A DNA stretch of 64,000 nt from Nostoc carneum NIES-2107 (GTDB lineage Bacteria > Cyanobacteriota > Cyanobacteriia > Cyanobacteriales > Nostocaceae): the NCBI GenBank assembly GCA_002368155.1, contig AP018180.1:2265947-2329946 (forward strand), written 5' to 3'. Position 1 is the stretch's first letter. The number at the start of each line of letters is the position of its first letter. The notes beneath the pieces were generated by a model that was given only the letters and a program-made list of their open reading frames with translations, had not been told where the DNA came from and made no database searches. Below are positions 19,166 to 29,122 of this stretch, in pieces. A program made the translations under genes and the position numbers.

Positions 19166-19373
19166 AGAAGTCTTTGCTTAAAATTGTGTCCCCAATTCTT
19201 GGATTACGCAGTTAAGACCCCTCTAAGCGTTGATTGAGTACTGAGTGCTGAGTAAACTAAAAATTACTCACTCTTGATACACAAGGCACTGACTGCAGTG
19301 CTTGTGGCTGGTTTTTTTAACTCAGCACTCTTCATAGTTAACTGTTAGCTGTTAACTGTTTACTGTTCACCGT

Positions 19374-20096
19374 TTACAGTTCTCCTCGGATAGCTTGCTT
19401 CATCTCACGCACAGCTCTTTCTAAACCTACCAAAGCTGCTCTACTAATGATGGTGTGACCAATGTTGAGTTCTTCCATCCCTGGCAGAATCGCCACAGGA
19501 TAAACATTCCAGTAGGTCAGTCCATGACCAGCATTAACGCGCAATCCGGCTTGAATCGCTTGCTCGCACCCTTTAGCTAACACAGCTAACTCTCGCTTGC
19601 GGCTTGTTTCATCGTTAGCCTCAGCGTATTGCCCAGTATGCAGTTCTATAAACTTCGCTTTCACTTTGGCAGATGCTGCAATTTGTGAAGGTTCGGCATC
19701 GATAAATAAACTTACTGGAATGCTAGCACTCTGCAATTTATCAACTATCTCACCTATTTTAGCAATTTGCCCAACAATATCTAAACCACCTTCTGTAGTG
19801 ACTTCTTCGCGTTTTTCTGGTACTAAAGTTACATAATCTGGTTTGACATCGAGGGCTATTCCTAGCATTTCCTCGGTAGCTGCCATTTCTAAATTTAAGT
19901 GCGTTCTCACCGTTTGCCTTAAGAGTCGCACATCTCTATCTTGTATATGCCGTCTATCTTCCCGCAGATGCACAGTAATCCCATCTGCACCCCCCAATTC
20001 TGCCAACACTGCTGCTGCTACGGGGTCAGGTTCCACCGTTCGCCGTGCTTGTCGAATAGTCGCAATGTGGTCAATGTTTACGCCGAGTGTAGACAC
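19374..20096 (-). CDS. pdxJ: Pyridoxine 5'-phosphate synthase
   Basis: The 240-residue PdxJ condenses 1-deoxyxylulose 5-phosphate with 3-amino-2-oxopropyl phosphate to make pyridoxine 5'-phosphate (vitamin B6). Signatures are [16 protein letters not shown] at the start, [12 protein letters not shown] and [11 protein letters not shown] set the start at the GTG at 20096, preceded by an AGGGG site. The frame runs on to 20354, but that extension is translated heptamer repeat and cannot be native protein. Confidence 0.95.
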   Translation of the reverse strand: MSTLGVNIDHIATIRQARRTVEPDPVAAAVLAELGGADGITVHLREDRRHIQDRDVRLLRQTVRTHLNLEMAATEEMLGIALDVKPDYVTLVPEKREEVTTEGGLDIVGQIAKIGEIVDKLQSASIPVSLFIDAEPSQIAASAKVKAKFIELHTGQYAEANDETSRKRELAVLAKGCEQAIQAGLRVNAGHGLTYWNVYPVAILPGMEELNIGHTIISRAALVGLERAVREMKQAIRGEL

Positions 20097-20191
20097 CCCT
20101 AATTTCTCCCGATCCACAGTCTTTAGGATCTTGATTTTACAGGAAAAGGGGGGATGGGGCATGGGGCATTGGGCATGGGGCATTGGGCATT

Positions 20192-20277
20192 GGTAATTGG
20201 TAATTGGTAATTGGTAATTGGTAATTGGTAATTGGTAATTGGTAATTGGTAATTGGTAATTGGTAATTGGTAATTGG
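20192..20277. repeat. GGTAATT heptamer array, about 12 copies
   Basis: A nearly perfect run of GGTAATT units lies upstream of pdxJ. It is flanked by GGGCATT/GGGGCAT units (about 20155-20191) and by CCCCAGT/CCCCAAT units (about 20305-20357), so three heptamer families meet in 200 bp. Confidence 0.9.
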
Positions 20278-20361
20278 GATTTCTCCTTGTCTCTCATCTC
20301 CCTCATCCCCAGTCCCCAATCACCAGTCCCCAGTCCCCAATCCCCAATCCCCAATCCCCTA

Positions 20362-21570
20362 CTAACGAACCAATGATGTATCAGACAGATGAATCTGATT
20401 AGCTAGGTTTTTTAACTCGGCTTCTCTAGATAACATGATTTCGCTGGGTTGAACATCTATGGACTCAAAGATTGTTCGCAAGCGATATACCCAATCATGA
20501 CGCAGTAGCGAGTTGACAACATTTTCTTTTCTAATTCTGGCTAAGCGATCGCTCTGAGCATCTAAGTCAGTTATAATTTCACCGATGTCAGGAGAATCAA
20601 AGGGAACTTTGATAATTGCATCAGCCCAATCAAAATATTTGTAAAATTCCTCTATTGTTGGTGGTTCGCCAATCATGACTGCACCAGCAGCAGCACCCTC
20701 AAAGAAACGAGAACCAAACTCTTGGTGAATTTTTGCAGTGTTCAGTTCGTTAACTCGTGAGCGATTAGCAAAGAAATAACGGCTTCTCTTAATTAAATTA
20801 GCTAATAAACTGCGGTGTTCTTGATGATTGTTAACTGCAAAGGTTTGTTGTTTAGCAGCATTTTTGGTTCCCGAGGCTTTGATTGTATCGTAGTAATAAA
20901 AGATTGGTTGGTGTTGTGCAAATTCTAATAGGGCTTTATGGGTTACCGAGGAACGACGGCCTAAATAGCAAACATCAATAGCACGTTGAGGTAATACAGG
21001 ATAGGGACTGAATTTTAATGTATCTATCCCAGGTGGTAGATAGGTACAAGGACGACCTGTAATTTTAGCAACTGCTTCTGTACAATTTTTAGTACCAAGA
21101 TAAATATGGTCGAAATCCTTTAAGAACTCAAAGAAGTAATTATTAGATGGCTGAAGATACCATTCCCAGCATTCAACTATATAACAAACAGACTTCTTAC
21201 ATTTTTGCTGCCAATTTTTGAACGAATGCAGGGCAAATAGTTCAAAGGGCGAATTAAATATGGGAAAGAATAGTTCATACTCTTGCTCAAGCAAGTATGG
21301 ATTATTCCCTGGAACGAGGAACTCCGCCAATTGCTTGGAGTTAGTTAAATACTTAGCTAGTTTATAGATTTTTCTTAAGATACCGTCGTTAGCACTCAAT
21401 GGTTGAACCATATCAACAGCATCGGTATCGTAAAGTACATCTTCAAATTCATATAAGGTACAAAAAGCTACTAAGTTAGCAAGTTCACGCATTGATACTA
21501 GCAAAATGCGTGATTTTTCATTAGAAAAAGAATTAAATTTATGTTTGATTAAATATTTATTGTTGTTCAT
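20362..21570 (-). CDS. Glycosyltransferase family protein, CgeB-like C-terminal domain (copy A)
   Basis: The 402-residue protein starts at MNNNKYLIK; an upstream in-frame ATG at 21606 adds 12 residues. The N-terminal half reads as the first Rossmann domain of a GT-B enzyme. The C-terminal part has the donor-site pattern [20 protein letters not shown], followed by the helix-rich tail [19 protein letters not shown] found in glycosyltransferase/CgeB-type proteins. No signal peptide. The gene at 22278-23489 is a close paralog in the same direction. Acceptor and sugar are unknown. Confidence 0.75.
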   Translation of the reverse strand: MNNNKYLIKHKFNSFSNEKSRILLVSMRELANLVAFCTLYEFEDVLYDTDAVDMVQPLSANDGILRKIYKLAKYLTNSKQLAEFLVPGNNPYLLEQEYELFFPIFNSPFELFALHSFKNWQQKCKKSVCYIVECWEWYLQPSNNYFFEFLKDFDHIYLGTKNCTEAVAKITGRPCTYLPPGIDTLKFSPYPVLPQRAIDVCYLGRRSSVTHKALLEFAQHQPIFYYYDTIKASGTKNAAKQQTFAVNNHQEHRSLLANLIKRSRYFFANRSRVNELNTAKIHQEFGSRFFEGAAAGAVMIGEPPTIEEFYKYFDWADAIIKVPFDSPDIGEIITDLDAQSDRLARIRKENVVNSLLRHDWVYRLRTIFESIDVQPSEIMLSREAELKNLANQIHLSDTSLVR

Positions 21571-22277
21571 GATATTACCCTGATTTAATAAAGTGTTTGA
21601 AAGCAAGTTACTTATCGCTGATATAATCTTTCTCTGTTTACAAATTTTAGGATTGTTGTTCAGTCAAGATTAATTTTTGGCAATGTGATTTTTAACTTTC
21701 ACGGGCTTTGAGGAACTTCTTACATCAAACCACGTAATTTAACAGTTCAGAACTAAAAAATTATAAAATTTAAGGAAAGATGGAGGCAATAATAAATTTT
21801 AATTATATCCATACACTACTAGCTAACAATAGACAAGGAGTAATGGCAAGTGATTGATTTAGAAAAACTTATAGGTCAATTGCTAATCTTTTGTTGAGAA
21901 GCTTTTTAAAATTGATTTAAATAATCTTGGCGACACATCAATAGATTCTAGAGGGCAAGGCACTGCCTTGCCCCTACAATCTGTTGAATTATTGTGTTTA
22001 ATTGGTATTATCTCAATCATAAATTTAAATCAGCCCAATATTCTAGTACTCTGGCAACCCAACTTTAAGGGGTAAAGAAACGAACCACGAAGACGCGAAG
22101 CACTCAAAGAAAGAGGAAAAGAAAGAACTAGAAAATTTGATGCACCTAGCAAAGTTAACTTGTCAGACTACTAGTAAATATAATTTGATTCAGCAGAAAG
22201 AAAATGGGGAAAGTTTCAATTTACTTCCCCCATATACAAGGCACTTAAAATGGCTTATACAAAATAATCATGAGGTT
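21571..22277. other. Spacer between the two glycosyltransferase genes
   Basis: The stretch holds one copy of the ATACCAATT element (21908-22008) and AT-rich DNA. No gene is seen. GAACCACGAAGACGCGAAG near 22080 is another common cyanobacterial repeat fragment. Confidence 0.5.
21908..22008 (-). mobile_element. MITE-like ATACCAATT element, copy 1
   Basis: This is a ~100-bp copy in reverse orientation with the core palindrome GGGCAAGGCACTGCCTTGCCC and an AATTGGTAT end. The other end is degenerate. It aligns with the copies at 45843, 49020, 56935, 63235 and 63447. Confidence 0.7.
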
Positions 22278-23489
22278 CTAACTAACCAATGATACATCTG
22301 ATGTGTGCTGGATTTCATAGGCTAGTTTCTTTAACTTAGCTTCTCTAGCTAACATGATTTGACTAGGTTTAACATCTATTGTCTCAAATACTGTGCGTAA
22401 GCGATATACCCAGTCGTGTCGGAGTAATGTATTGACAACATTATCTCTTCTAATTCTTGCCAGACGCTCAGGCTGTGCATCTAAATCAGAAATAATCTCG
22501 CCAATTTCTGGAGCATCAAAGGGAACTTTGATAATGGCATCCTGCCAATCAAAATGTTTATAAAATTCCTCTGTCATTGGTGGATCACCTATGAGGACTG
22601 CACCAGCCGCTGCACCTTCAAAAAAGCGTGGGCCAAACTCTTGTTTATTTTTTGTTGCTTCTGCTTCGTTAATGCGTGCGCGGTTAGCAAAGAAATAACG
22701 GCTTCTCTTGTTTAAATTAGCAAATAATATGCGGTGTTCTCGGGCATTATTTACCGCAAATGTTTGTTGTTTAGCTGCATTTTTAGTCCCAGAAGCTTTG
22801 ATTGTATCGTAGTAATAAAAAATTTGTTGCTGTTGTGCATATTCTAATAGAGCTTGATGAGTTACAGGTGAACGCCGACCCAAATAGGAAACATCAATAC
22901 TGCGGTGAGGTAACTGTGGATAGGGACAGAATTTTAATGTATCAATTCCAGGTGGTAGATAGCTACAAGGACGACCTGTAATTTTAGCAACTGCCTCAAC
23001 TGAATTTTTATTGCCGAGGAAAATATGATCGAAATCTTTTAAATATTCGAGAAAATAGAGGCTGGATGGCTGCAGATATGTTTCCCAAAATTCATCTATA
23101 TAACAAACTGCTTGGCTGCATTTTTGTCGCCAATTTTTAAAGGCGTGTAGTGCGAAAAGTTCAAAGGGAGAATTAAATATAGGAAAGAACAATTCATACT
23201 CTTGTTCAATAAAATATGGATTAGTCCCTGGTACTAATAAATTTGCTAATTTTTTGGAATTAGTTAAATACTTAGCTAATTTGTAGATTTTTCTAACGAT
23301 GCCATCATCTGTACTCAATGGTGTGAGCATATCAGCAGCATCAGCATCGTGGATAACATCTTCAAATTCATATAAGCTACAAAACCCTACTAACTTAGCA
23401 ACTTCACGCATTGATACTATCAAAATGCGTGATTGATGATTAGAAATAGAATGTGACTTTGGTGTCATCAGATATTTTTCTTGACTCAT
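22278..23489 (-). CDS. Glycosyltransferase family protein, CgeB-like C-terminal domain (copy B)
   Basis: The 403-residue paralog of the gene at 20362-21570 is alignable over its whole length (shared [58 protein letters not shown]), with roughly 70% identity by eye. The two genes probably arose by tandem duplication and kept their orientation. An upstream ATG at 23495 adds two residues. Role is likely synthesis of an exopolysaccharide or glycoconjugate, but no other sugar genes are adjacent. Confidence 0.75.
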   Translation of the reverse strand: MSQEKYLMTPKSHSISNHQSRILIVSMREVAKLVGFCSLYEFEDVIHDADAADMLTPLSTDDGIVRKIYKLAKYLTNSKKLANLLVPGTNPYFIEQEYELFFPIFNSPFELFALHAFKNWRQKCSQAVCYIDEFWETYLQPSSLYFLEYLKDFDHIFLGNKNSVEAVAKITGRPCSYLPPGIDTLKFCPYPQLPHRSIDVSYLGRRSPVTHQALLEYAQQQQIFYYYDTIKASGTKNAAKQQTFAVNNAREHRILFANLNKRSRYFFANRARINEAEATKNKQEFGPRFFEGAAAGAVLIGDPPMTEEFYKHFDWQDAIIKVPFDAPEIGEIISDLDAQPERLARIRRDNVVNTLLRHDWVYRLRTVFETIDVKPSQIMLAREAKLKKLAYEIQHTSDVSLVS

Positions 23490-24594
23490 GTTCATACCTT
23501 AATTCAATCCAGGAATTGATAATGTAATTTTTCTAGCTTGCTATTGTTGCTAGAGCTATGTAAACAATTGATTTTTAATTTCAGTATTAATTATGAATTG
23601 GAAACATGAACACAAAAAGCTGCCGATTACTATTCATTTTGAATTAGTAATCAGCATTTTGGCATTAGGGAGAGGAAAACCAATGATGTACATAGAGAAA
23701 TATAGAAGCACCTAGACACCTTTAATAGGAATCAGCTGATGACGTTTGTTACCTAAGCATAGGAATTTCAGGGAAAATCCCCGATACTGTCATGGCTAAT
23801 CAATAAAACGTTGGTTTGCATTTTTATTGATTACTAATTTAGACAATTCATGATTAATACTTAAATTTGATGAAAATCTATCATGTACCAGAGCAATATC
23901 CCAGTAGTTTCACGAAGGTTAATGTATTCTTAATACATAATTTATCTGGTCTTTATAAAAAATGATTTACCTTTTACGTGAATTTCAGCTTGAAATCTTT
24001 GTAATTGTGTAGGGTGTGTTACGGCTAGGAAAGGATTGAGGACACAGAGACAATGAATTTTAGCCGTAACGCACCGCCGAGTGGATAGTGCATCAGCGCC
24101 TAACCACCCTACTGGACTGACGAAATGCGATCGCACTTACTCCATCGGCTGTCAATATGGTTCGGTTAGGAATTTTTCGTGATGATTTTGGGGTTGGTAA
24201 AGACGCGATGAATCTTTGGGAAGACGCGATGAATCTTTGAAAAGACGCGATGAATCTTTGAAAAGACGCGATGAATCGCGTCTCTACAGGATTTAAATGT
24301 CAATTGATTTGTCTGAAATGTATTGCATCGGCTGGGGTAAAGGCTGGATGTTCTCGTTAAATTTACTGAGATTGCTCTCCCCATTTTGCTATATCTTCCT
24401 CACAAGTTCCTCAACCTTTGTTGTTAACTTCAAGGTGCAGCAGCTAGAAAGGCTACCTGTGCAAGGGTGAATGAAAAACTCAAATTCGCTGTTTTGCTAC
24501 CCTTCTTGTTTGTTGAATTTTACATTTGTAGTTTCAGCGCAGTGAAGGTCAAGGCTTTGATAGGGTTCGCAAACTGGTAAAGGTTAAACCAATT
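23490..24594. other. Gene-free region upstream of nifJ
   Basis: 1.1 kb without a convincing gene. It contains a GTAGGGTGTGTTACG-type dispersed repeat at about 24010-24115 and four 21-bp tandem repeats at 24201-24283. The last 100 bp before nifJ should hold its promoter, but I see no clear -35/-10 pair or NtcA site. Confidence 0.5.
24201..24283. repeat. Four tandem 21-bp repeats of the AGACGCGATGAAT family
   Basis: Units begin at 24201, 24222, 24243 and 24264 with exactly 21-bp period. The first three read AGACGCGATGAATCTTTG plus three variable bases. The last is the complete palindrome AGACGCGATGAATCGCGTCT. It looks like 5' halves of the dispersed palindrome amplified in tandem. Confidence 0.8.
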
Positions 24595-27500
24595 ATGAAG
24601 ACAAAAATATTTGCCACTATTGATGGCAATGAGGCTGTAGCCCAAGTGGCTTATCGTGTAAATGAAGTCATTGCTATTTACCCGATTACGCCTTCTTCTA
24701 ACATGGCTGAGTGGTCGGATACATGGGCTAGCGAAGGTAAACCTAACATCTGGGGAACTGTACCTACAGTTGTGGAGATGCAGAGTGAAGCCGGCGTTGC
24801 GGGTGCAGTACATGGTGCTTTGCAAACAGGTTCGCTGACAACGACATTTACCGCATCTCAGGGATTGTTGCTAATGATCCCCAATATGTACAAAATTGCT
24901 GGTGAACTAACACCTACAGTATTTCATGTCTCAGCGCGATCGCTAGCTACTCAAGGTCTATCTATTTTCGGTGATCATAGTGATGTGATGGCAGCGCGTG
25001 CCACAGGTTTTGCGATGCTATGCTCAGCATCAGTACAAGAAGCTTATGATTTTGCGGCAATCTCTACACGTGCAACTTTAGAATCTCGTATACCTTTCTT
25101 ACACTTTTTTGATGGCTTCCGCACATCTCACGAAGTAGATAAAGTTGAAACATTATCTCACGAAGATTTGCGATCGCACATTCCTGAAGAATTCATCTTT
25201 GCTCATCGGGCGCGGGCGATGACTCCCGATCGGCCTGTGTTACGTGGTACAGCCCAAAACCCTGATGTTTACTTCCAAAGCCGCGAAACCGTTAACCCTT
25301 ATTATTTAGCTTGTCCAGACATCACCCAAAAGGCGATGGATGAATTTGCCAAACTGACTGGACGACAATACAAACTCTTTGATTATCACGGCGACCCCGC
25401 AGCAGAAAGAGTAATTGTCCTCATGGGTTCCGGTTGTGAAGCAGTCCATGAAACGGTAGATTATTTAACTAGTTTAGGTGAGAAAGTTGGGGTATTAAAA
25501 GTTAGATTATATCGCCCATTTGATACTACTAAATTTGTCGAAGCTTTACCTGCGACTACCCGTAGCATTGCCGTTTTAGACCGCACCAAAGAACCCGGCG
25601 CATCTGGTGAACCGCTGTATTTAGATGTGGTTGCTGCCATTCAAGAAGGCAATCACGCATCTTACATTCCCAATCTGAAATCGATTGTTGGTGGTCGTTA
25701 TGGACTATCATCCAAAGAATTCACACCAGCGATGATTAAAGCTGTGTTTGATAACCTGGCTCTAGCTGAACCGAAAAATCATTTCACCGTGGGGATCAAC
25801 GATGATGTCAGCCACACCAGCTTAGAGTATGACCATGATTTTAATATTGAAGCAGACAATATAGTTAGAGCTATTTTTTACGGTTTAGGAGCAGACGGTA
25901 CTGTAGGTGCTAACAAAAACTCCATCAAAATTATTGGAGAAGAAACAAACAATTACGCTCAAGGTTATTTCGTTTACGACTCTAAAAAATCTGGTTCAGT
26001 TACAGTTTCTCACCTCCGCTTTGGGTCACAACCAATTCACTCGACATATTTAATTACCAAAGCTAACTTTCTGGCTTGTCATCAATGGGATTTCATTGAT
26101 AAATTCTCCATGCTGCAAGATATTGTCCCTGGCGGCACATTCTTGATTAATTCGCTCTATTCTCAAGAAGAAGTTTGGCAGCATTTACCACTGTTTGTCC
26201 AAGAGCAAATTATCCAAAAGCAACTGAAAGTATATGTAATTAACGGTTATCAAGTTGCTCGTGCTGCGGGGATGGCTGGACATATTAACACGGTAATGCA
26301 AGTTTGTTTCTTTGCTTTATCGGGTGTATTACCCAAAGACGAAGCGATCGCAGCGATTAAAAAGGCGATTCGCAAGACTTACGGTAAGAAGGGCGACGAA
26401 GTTGTCCAAAAAAATATCAACGCTGTGGATATGGCCCTAGATAACCTCCATGAACTAAATATAATCCCCAATCCCCAATCCCCAGTCCCCAGTCCCCAAT
26501 CCCCAATCCCCAATCCCCCCTACCCCATCTCTGACAAAGCACCTGCATTTGTCCATGATGTTTTAGGTAAAATGATTGCCCGTGCAGGGGATGATTTACC
26601 TGTGAGTGCTTTACCCGCCGACGGTACATATCCTACTGGTACGGCGAAATGGGAAAAACGCAACATTGCTAAAGATATTCCCGTTTGGGATGAAGATGTC
26701 TGCGTTCAATGTGCTAAATGCATCATGGTCTGCCCCCATAGTGCAATTCGTGGTAAAGTTTACGAACCCGAACTGTTAACCAATGCCCCGCCAACCTTCA
26801 AGAGTACCAATCCCAAAGACCGCGATTGGCATGGGTTGCAATATACTCTCCAAGTAGCCCCAGAAGATTGTACAGGTTGCGGTGTTTGCGTAGATATTTG
26901 CCCAGCCAAGAATAAAGCCGAACCAACCCGCAAAGCCCTGAACATGGCAGCACAATTGCCAATCCGGGATGCAGAAAGAGAAAATTGGGATTTCTTCTTA
27001 AATCTCCCCAATCCTGACAGACTGCACCTGAAAGTCTCCCATATTAACCAGCAGCAAATGCAAGAACCCTTATTTGAGTTCTCCGGTGCTTGTGCTGGTT
27101 GTGGCGAAACAGCTTATGTAAAATTAGCTACCCAATTATTTGGCGATCGCATGATTGTAGCTAACGCCACTGGTTGTTCTTCGATTTACGGCGGTAACTT
27201 ACCGACTACCCCTTGGACAACTAACGCCGAAGGAAGAGGCCCGGCTTGGTGTAACTCGCTATTTGAAGATAACGCCGAATTCGGCATGGGTTTCCGCATT
27301 TCCCTAGATAAACAGGCAGAATTTGCCACGGAATTAGTTAAACAACTGACACCACAACTAGGGGAAAATATCGCTAGTAGTATTGTCAACGCTCGGCAAA
27401 AAGACGAAGCTGATATAGTCGAACAACGGGAACGCGTCGCCCTACTCAAACAACGGGTAGATGAACTACTTGCAGCCCAAACCCAAGGCAGAGAAGATGA

Positions 27501-28218
27501 AGAAGATGCGATCGCGCGGAATCTGAAATCGCTGAAATTCGTTGCCGATTATTTAGTCAGAAAGAGCGTTTGGATTATTGGCGGTGATGGTTGGGGTTAT
27601 GACATCGGCTTTGGCGGCTTAGATCACGTCATCGCCAGCGGCCGCAACGTCAACATTTTGATTCTGGACACAGAAGTTTATTCTAATACTGGCGGACAAA
27701 ACTCCAAAGCTACACCCAGAGCTGCGATCGCCAAATTTGCCTCTGGCGGTAAAGCCGCAGCCAAAAAAGACTTAGGCTTAATGGCCATGACTTACGGTAA
27801 TGTTTATATCGCCAGCGTTGCTCTAGGCGCAAGAGACGAACACACCCTCAAAGCCTTCCTAGAAGCCGAAGCCTACGAAGGGCCATCGATTATTCTTGCC
27901 TACAGCCATTGCATCGCCCACGGTATCGACATGACTACAGGCTTACACCATCAAAAAGCCGCCGTCGAATCAGGCGAATGGTTGCTATATCGGTACAATC
28001 CAGACCGCATTAAGCATGGAGACAACCCACTCCAGCTTGACTCTCGCACTCCCAAGTTACCAATTGAAGAATACATGAACTCAGAAAATCGCTTCAAGAT
28101 GTTAACCAAGAGTCACCCAGAAGCAGCCAAGCACTTATTTGAAGAAGCCCAAGCAGATGTCAATACCCGTTGGCAGATGTATCAATATCTCGCTTCTCGT
28201 AAGTTGCAAAATACGTAA
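24595..28218 (+). CDS. nifJ: Pyruvate:ferredoxin (flavodoxin) oxidoreductase
   Basis: The 1207-residue single-chain PFOR oxidises pyruvate to acetyl-CoA and CO2 and reduces ferredoxin or flavodoxin; in diazotrophs it can feed electrons to nitrogenase. Seen in order: N-terminal pyrimidine-binding and transketolase-like domains (AVAQVAYRVNEVIAIYPITPSS), ferredoxin-type clusters CVQCAKCIMVCPH (from residue 703) and CTGCGVCVDICP (about 759-770), a further CAGCG cluster ligand site (about 833), and the thiamine diphosphate site GDGWGYDIG with TEVYSNTGGQNS (about 997-1040). A heptamer repeat inserted at 26464-26520 encodes a Pro/Ser/Asn/Gln-rich linker between the core and the cluster domain without breaking the frame. 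A hairpin at 28339-28367 may end transcription. Confidence 0.96.
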   Translation: MKTKIFATIDGNEAVAQVAYRVNEVIAIYPITPSSNMAEWSDTWASEGKPNIWGTVPTVVEMQSEAGVAGAVHGALQTGSLTTTFTASQGLLLMIPNMYKIAGELTPTVFHVSARSLATQGLSIFGDHSDVMAARATGFAMLCSASVQEAYDFAAISTRATLESRIPFLHFFDGFRTSHEVDKVETLSHEDLRSHIPEEFIFAHRARAMTPDRPVLRGTAQNPDVYFQSRETVNPYYLACPDITQKAMDEFAKLTGRQYKLFDYHGDPAAERVIVLMGSGCEAVHETVDYLTSLGEKVGVLKVRLYRPFDTTKFVEALPATTRSIAVLDRTKEPGASGEPLYLDVVAAIQEGNHASYIPNLKSIVGGRYGLSSKEFTPAMIKAVFDNLALAEPKNHFTVGINDDVSHTSLEYDHDFNIEADNIVRAIFYGLGADGTVGANKNSIKIIGEETNNYAQGYFVYDSKKSGSVTVSHLRFGSQPIHSTYLITKANFLACHQWDFIDKFSMLQDIVPGGTFLINSLYSQEEVWQHLPLFVQEQIIQKQLKVYVINGYQVARAAGMAGHINTVMQVCFFALSGVLPKDEAIAAIKKAIRKTYGKKGDEVVQKNINAVDMALDNLHELNIIPNPQSPVPSPQSPIPNPPYPISDKAPAFVHDVLGKMIARAGDDLPVSALPADGTYPTGTAKWEKRNIAKDIPVWDEDVCVQCAKCIMVCPHSAIRGKVYEPELLTNAPPTFKSTNPKDRDWHGLQYTLQVAPEDCTGCGVCVDICPAKNKAEPTRKALNMAAQLPIRDAERENWDFFLNLPNPDRLHLKVSHINQQQMQEPLFEFSGACAGCGETAYVKLATQLFGDRMIVANATGCSSIYGGNLPTTPWTTNAEGRGPAWCNSLFEDNAEFGMGFRISLDKQAEFATELVKQLTPQLGENIASSIVNARQKDEADIVEQRERVALLKQRVDELLAAQTQGREDEEDAIARNLKSLKFVADYLVRKSVWIIGGDGWGYDIGFGGLDHVIASGRNVNILILDTEVYSNTGGQNSKATPRAAIAKFASGGKAAAKKDLGLMAMTYGNVYIASVALGARDEHTLKAFLEAEAYEGPSIILAYSHCIAHGIDMTTGLHHQKAAVESGEWLLYRYNPDRIKHGDNPLQLDSRTPKLPIEEYMNSENRFKMLTKSHPEAAKHLFEEAQADVNTRWQMYQYLASRKLQNT
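26464..26520. repeat. CCCCAAT/CCCCAGT heptamers inside the nifJ coding sequence
   Basis: Eight heptamers (about 57 bp, a multiple of three) sit in frame at residues ~624-642 and encode repeats of Pro-Asn/Ser-Pro-Gln-Ser type. They fall in a linker between domains, so function is probably tolerated. Confidence 0.9.
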
Positions 28219-28338
28219 ACTTAGGGCATGGGGCATGGGGCATGGGAAAGATGTTACCTTGTTCCGCCACCAGCCCCAAGAAACTTTTTCCTCCTCTCCT
28301 ACACAGTTACTCATAGCTAATTACACAAAACACTCATG

Positions 28339-28367
28339 GGGTGGGCATCTTGCCCGCCCTATTTTTT
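28339..28367 (+). terminator. Hairpin with T-run downstream of nifJ
   Basis: GGGTGGGCA pairs with TGCCCGCCC across a 3-nt loop (one G-T pair) and is followed by six T. The position, 120 nt after the nifJ stop, suits a terminator. The hairpin also belongs to a common cyanobacterial repeat type. Confidence 0.55.
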
Positions 28368-28394
28368 ATACTTACGGTCGCAATAAAATATTAT

Positions 28395-28466
28395 ACAAAT
28401 ACGTAGGGGCAAGGCAGTGCCTTGCCCTCCGAATGATTATCTGTCGCCAGCATAATTTTGAATCAA
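28395..28466 (+). mobile_element. MITE-like ATACCAATT element, diverged partial copy 2
   Basis: GTAGGGGCAAGGCAGTGCC and the downstream part match the shared core of the family. The left end is missing and the right end (CATAATTTTGAATC) is diverged. Confidence 0.5.
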
Positions 28467-28553
28467 TCTAGAAATCCCTGAGCCAAAAAATCAACTCTTT
28501 GGCTACAAATGCGATCGCCTTCACTAAGTACTTAAACATAACTAATTACACAA

Positions 28554-28666
28554 TGTCATTGCGAATGGAGCGGAGCGAAATGAAGCAATCGCAGCAGCTA
28601 GACTTTGCGATTGCTTCTCTTCGAGACGCTACGCGAACGCTTCATTTCATTACGCTCGCAATGACA
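28554..28666. mobile_element. 113-bp inverted-repeat element (TGTCATTGCGA type)
   Basis: The ends TGTCATTGCGA and TCGCAATGACA are inverted. The interior continues as inverted GCGAAATGAAGC/GCTTCATTTC and GCAATCGCA/TGCGATTGC pieces, so the whole is a long imperfect hairpin. This is a non-autonomous element type known from many bacteria; no transposase is nearby. Confidence 0.7.
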
Positions 28667-28749
28667 AAATATGTTTTTACACATATGCGATCGCATTCTC
28701 TATAAATGAGACCTCATTGGTTGTGAATGAGCGCTGGTTGTGAACGAAG

Positions 28750-28975
28750 GAGCGCTCATTGATAGACAACCCGATCGTGTTGGTTGTGAACAAACCGATG
28801 TTCTCTATGGATGAGCCCTCATTGATAGACAACCCGATCACGTTGGTCATGAAGGAACCGATGTTCTCTATGGATGAGCGCTCATTGATAGACAACCCGA
28901 TCGCGTTGGTTATGAAGGAACCGATGTTCTCTATGGATGAGCGCTCATTGACAAACAACCCGATCTAATTGGTTG
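28750..28975. repeat. 63-bp tandem repeat, three full copies and one partial, open on both strands
   Basis: Units begin at 28750, 28813, 28876 and 28939. Because 63 is a multiple of three, both strands stay open: plus-strand units read ERSLIDNPIALVMKEPMFSMD and minus-strand units SINERSSIENIGSFITNAIGL. A 93-codon minus frame (28677-28958) and a 69-codon plus frame (28759-28968) result. Neither has a clear ribosome site. Confidence 0.8.
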
Positions 28976-29122
28976 TGAATCCCTTAATTTTCCCCATTCC
29001 CCCTTCTCCTTTCCCCCTTCTTCCCACCCAGCAGACCCCACTGCTACACTAACTTAATTGGACAAAAGACAAATGACCAAGAACAAATGACAAACCATAG
29101 CCTTTTGTTCTGTCTCCCCATC

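Noticed and set aside
20192-20277. Regular repeats that could be taken for a CRISPR array
   Set aside because: The 7-bp units are contiguous with no spacers and no cas genes are near; these are cyanobacterial short tandem repeats.
20097-20354. N-terminal extension of pdxJ
   Set aside because: The extension is translated heptamer repeat (Ile-Thr-Asn-Tyr-Gln-Leu-Pro); PdxJ homologs start at the GTG at 20096.
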